A DNA stretch of 64,000 bases, taken from positions 396,388 to 460,387 of the forward strand of contig NZ_JARKNA010000004.1 in the NCBI RefSeq assembly GCF_029360765.1. Reading direction: 5' to 3'. The notes beneath the pieces are model-generated. The model searched no databases. It saw nothing but the letters and a program-made list of their open reading frames with translations, and was not told where the DNA came from. Source of the stretch: Terrimonas pollutisoli. Its GTDB lineage: Bacteria > Bacteroidota > Bacteroidia > Chitinophagales > Chitinophagaceae. The position numbers were made by a program, and so were the translations under genes. Shown piece after piece: positions 63,345-64,000 of the stretch. Every line of letters begins with the position of its first letter. Position 1 is the stretch's first letter.

Positions 63345-63515
63345 GCTAAGATAGCAAAAGCGTTTTGTTTGTACTAGTCAGGTAATGGGTAAATAATTTT
63401 TAAAATTCTTAGAAGGCTGCGCCGCAAGAATTACCTTAATTGTTACTTAAGCTGTTATAAAAATAAATTTAATTGCAATTTGGGGTGTATATTACTGGGA
63501 GAGCTTTAATTAATT

Positions 63516-63569
63516 CAAGTTGCTAGTTTACCACACGAAAAAAAACTCAATTATTAATGCTCACAGAGA
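63516..63569. repeat. Right-end repeat, copy 1
   Basis: Contains CAAGTTGCTAGTTTACCACA and then AACTCAATTATTAATGCTCA. The same two blocks appear near the window end, where they are separated by an 86-base insertion and read TCAAGTTGCTAGTT and TTACCACACGCAAAA. The 14-mer TTATTAATGCTCAC (63551-63564) has its exact reverse complement at 63924-63937. Confidence 0.7.
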
Positions 63570-63850
63570 ATGGATTATATGGATTTATTGTATTGTAGAT
63601 GATATTTTATAAAGGATCAGACATTTTTAGGATCGCCATCGCAAGGTGAGCGACAGTGAAACAATAACAACGGCGACAATATCCGCTTTTTAAAGGGGGT
63701 TCTGCTAAAACCGGGCAATGTTTATTCTTGCCTTTTCACAAATCAACTCCTCCAAAATTTTGACTTACTGTTATGCTTAGCTATATTGGCGACCAGAAAT
63801 TTGATTGTGATCGGGCAGTCAAACCTTATCATTTACTAAAACTAACTAAC

Positions 63851-63992
63851 TCAAGTTGCTAGTTAATATGTCAAAAAAACTATTTGGTCAACGCAATAGG
63901 CTGTTTGGTGTATAAAAAAAGAAGTGAGCATTAATAAAAGATAATTTTGAGTTACCACACGCAAAACTCGATTATCAATGCTCACAGAAGAT
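63851..63992. repeat. Right-end repeat, copy 2, split and with a hairpin
   Basis: TCAAGTTGCTAGTT (63851-63864) is followed after about 86 bases by TTACCACACGCAAAACTC (63952 on), the continuation seen in copy 1. Within the inserted part GTGAGCATTAATAA (63924-63937) faces TTATCAATGCTCAC (63972-63985), matching at 13 of 14 positions as a stem. Confidence 0.7.
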
Positions 63993-64000
63993 AAAATTAT

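Larger units (their letters stand above)
63345..64000. other. Non-coding right end with direct and inverted repeats
   Basis: No open reading frame of useful length is seen on either strand. The stretch is AT-rich and contains the repeat pair described separately. It includes the presumed promoter of the giant gene. The window ends inside this region, so a neighbouring gene or mobile element beyond the edge cannot be judged. Confidence 0.55.

Noticed and set aside
63516..63992. A CRISPR-like array at the right end
   Set aside because: Only two or three imperfect repeats at irregular distances and in both orientations, with no cas gene in view.

Overview
The window comes from a member of the Bacteroidota, most likely a Chitinophagaceae-like soil or plant-associated bacterium. 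The signs are a SusC/SusD pair, a T9SS C-terminal sorting domain on a giant surface protein, DUF1080 and Gfo/Idh proteins with export signals, GH127-clan enzymes, moderately AT-rich DNA with weak Shine-Dalgarno signals, and many small palindromic intergenic repeats. The placement rests on gene content only. I see no rRNA, tRNA, CRISPR array, transposase or integrase gene.

Bases 1-21,100 form a surface-polysaccharide locus with an unusual flank. On the left is a leftward run of three SAM methyltransferases, one SPASM-type radical SAM protein, a polytopic membrane protein and a B12-type radical SAM protein. After a 556-bp gap holding two copies of a dyad-symmetric repeat come a second B12-type radical SAM protein and a flavin-reductase-like protein. 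The rest is more conventional: five glycosyltransferases (GT4, GT2 and DUF1972 types), an ABC exporter, an O-antigen ligase-like protein, a Wzz-like protein, a Wzx-type flippase and a Wzy-like polymerase. Strand changes are frequent and two convergent gene pairs overlap at their 3' ends.

Bases 21,300-25,400 hold three exported sugar-related proteins: a double DUF1080 protein, a twin-arginine Gfo/Idh/MocA oxidoreductase and a DUF6807/PmoA-like protein. Bases 25,600-28,000 hold a DinB-family protein and a compact alkylation-repair operon: an AraC-Ogt fusion, a stand-alone Ada-type zinc domain and AlkB.

Bases 28,100-54,800 look like one nutritional island. It has an alpha-ketoglutarate-semialdehyde-type aldehyde dehydrogenase, two GH127/GH146 beta-L-arabinofuranosidase-like enzymes, a GH51 alpha-L-arabinofuranosidase, SusC and SusD, an AraC regulator, an amino-acid permease, and five peptidases (M61, DUF885, M1, S9B dipeptidyl-peptidase and M24B Xaa-Pro aminopeptidase). 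Arabinose-removing enzymes, proline-directed peptidases and the last enzyme shared by hydroxyproline and arabinose oxidation together suggest use of plant hydroxyproline-rich glycoproteins such as extensins. This is an inference.

The right end holds an isoprenylcysteine-methyltransferase-like membrane protein and a 2463-residue secreted protein with two homologous parallel beta-helix halves and a T9SS signal. About 700 bp of non-coding DNA follows, with direct and inverted repeats that may be the edge of a mobile or recombination element.
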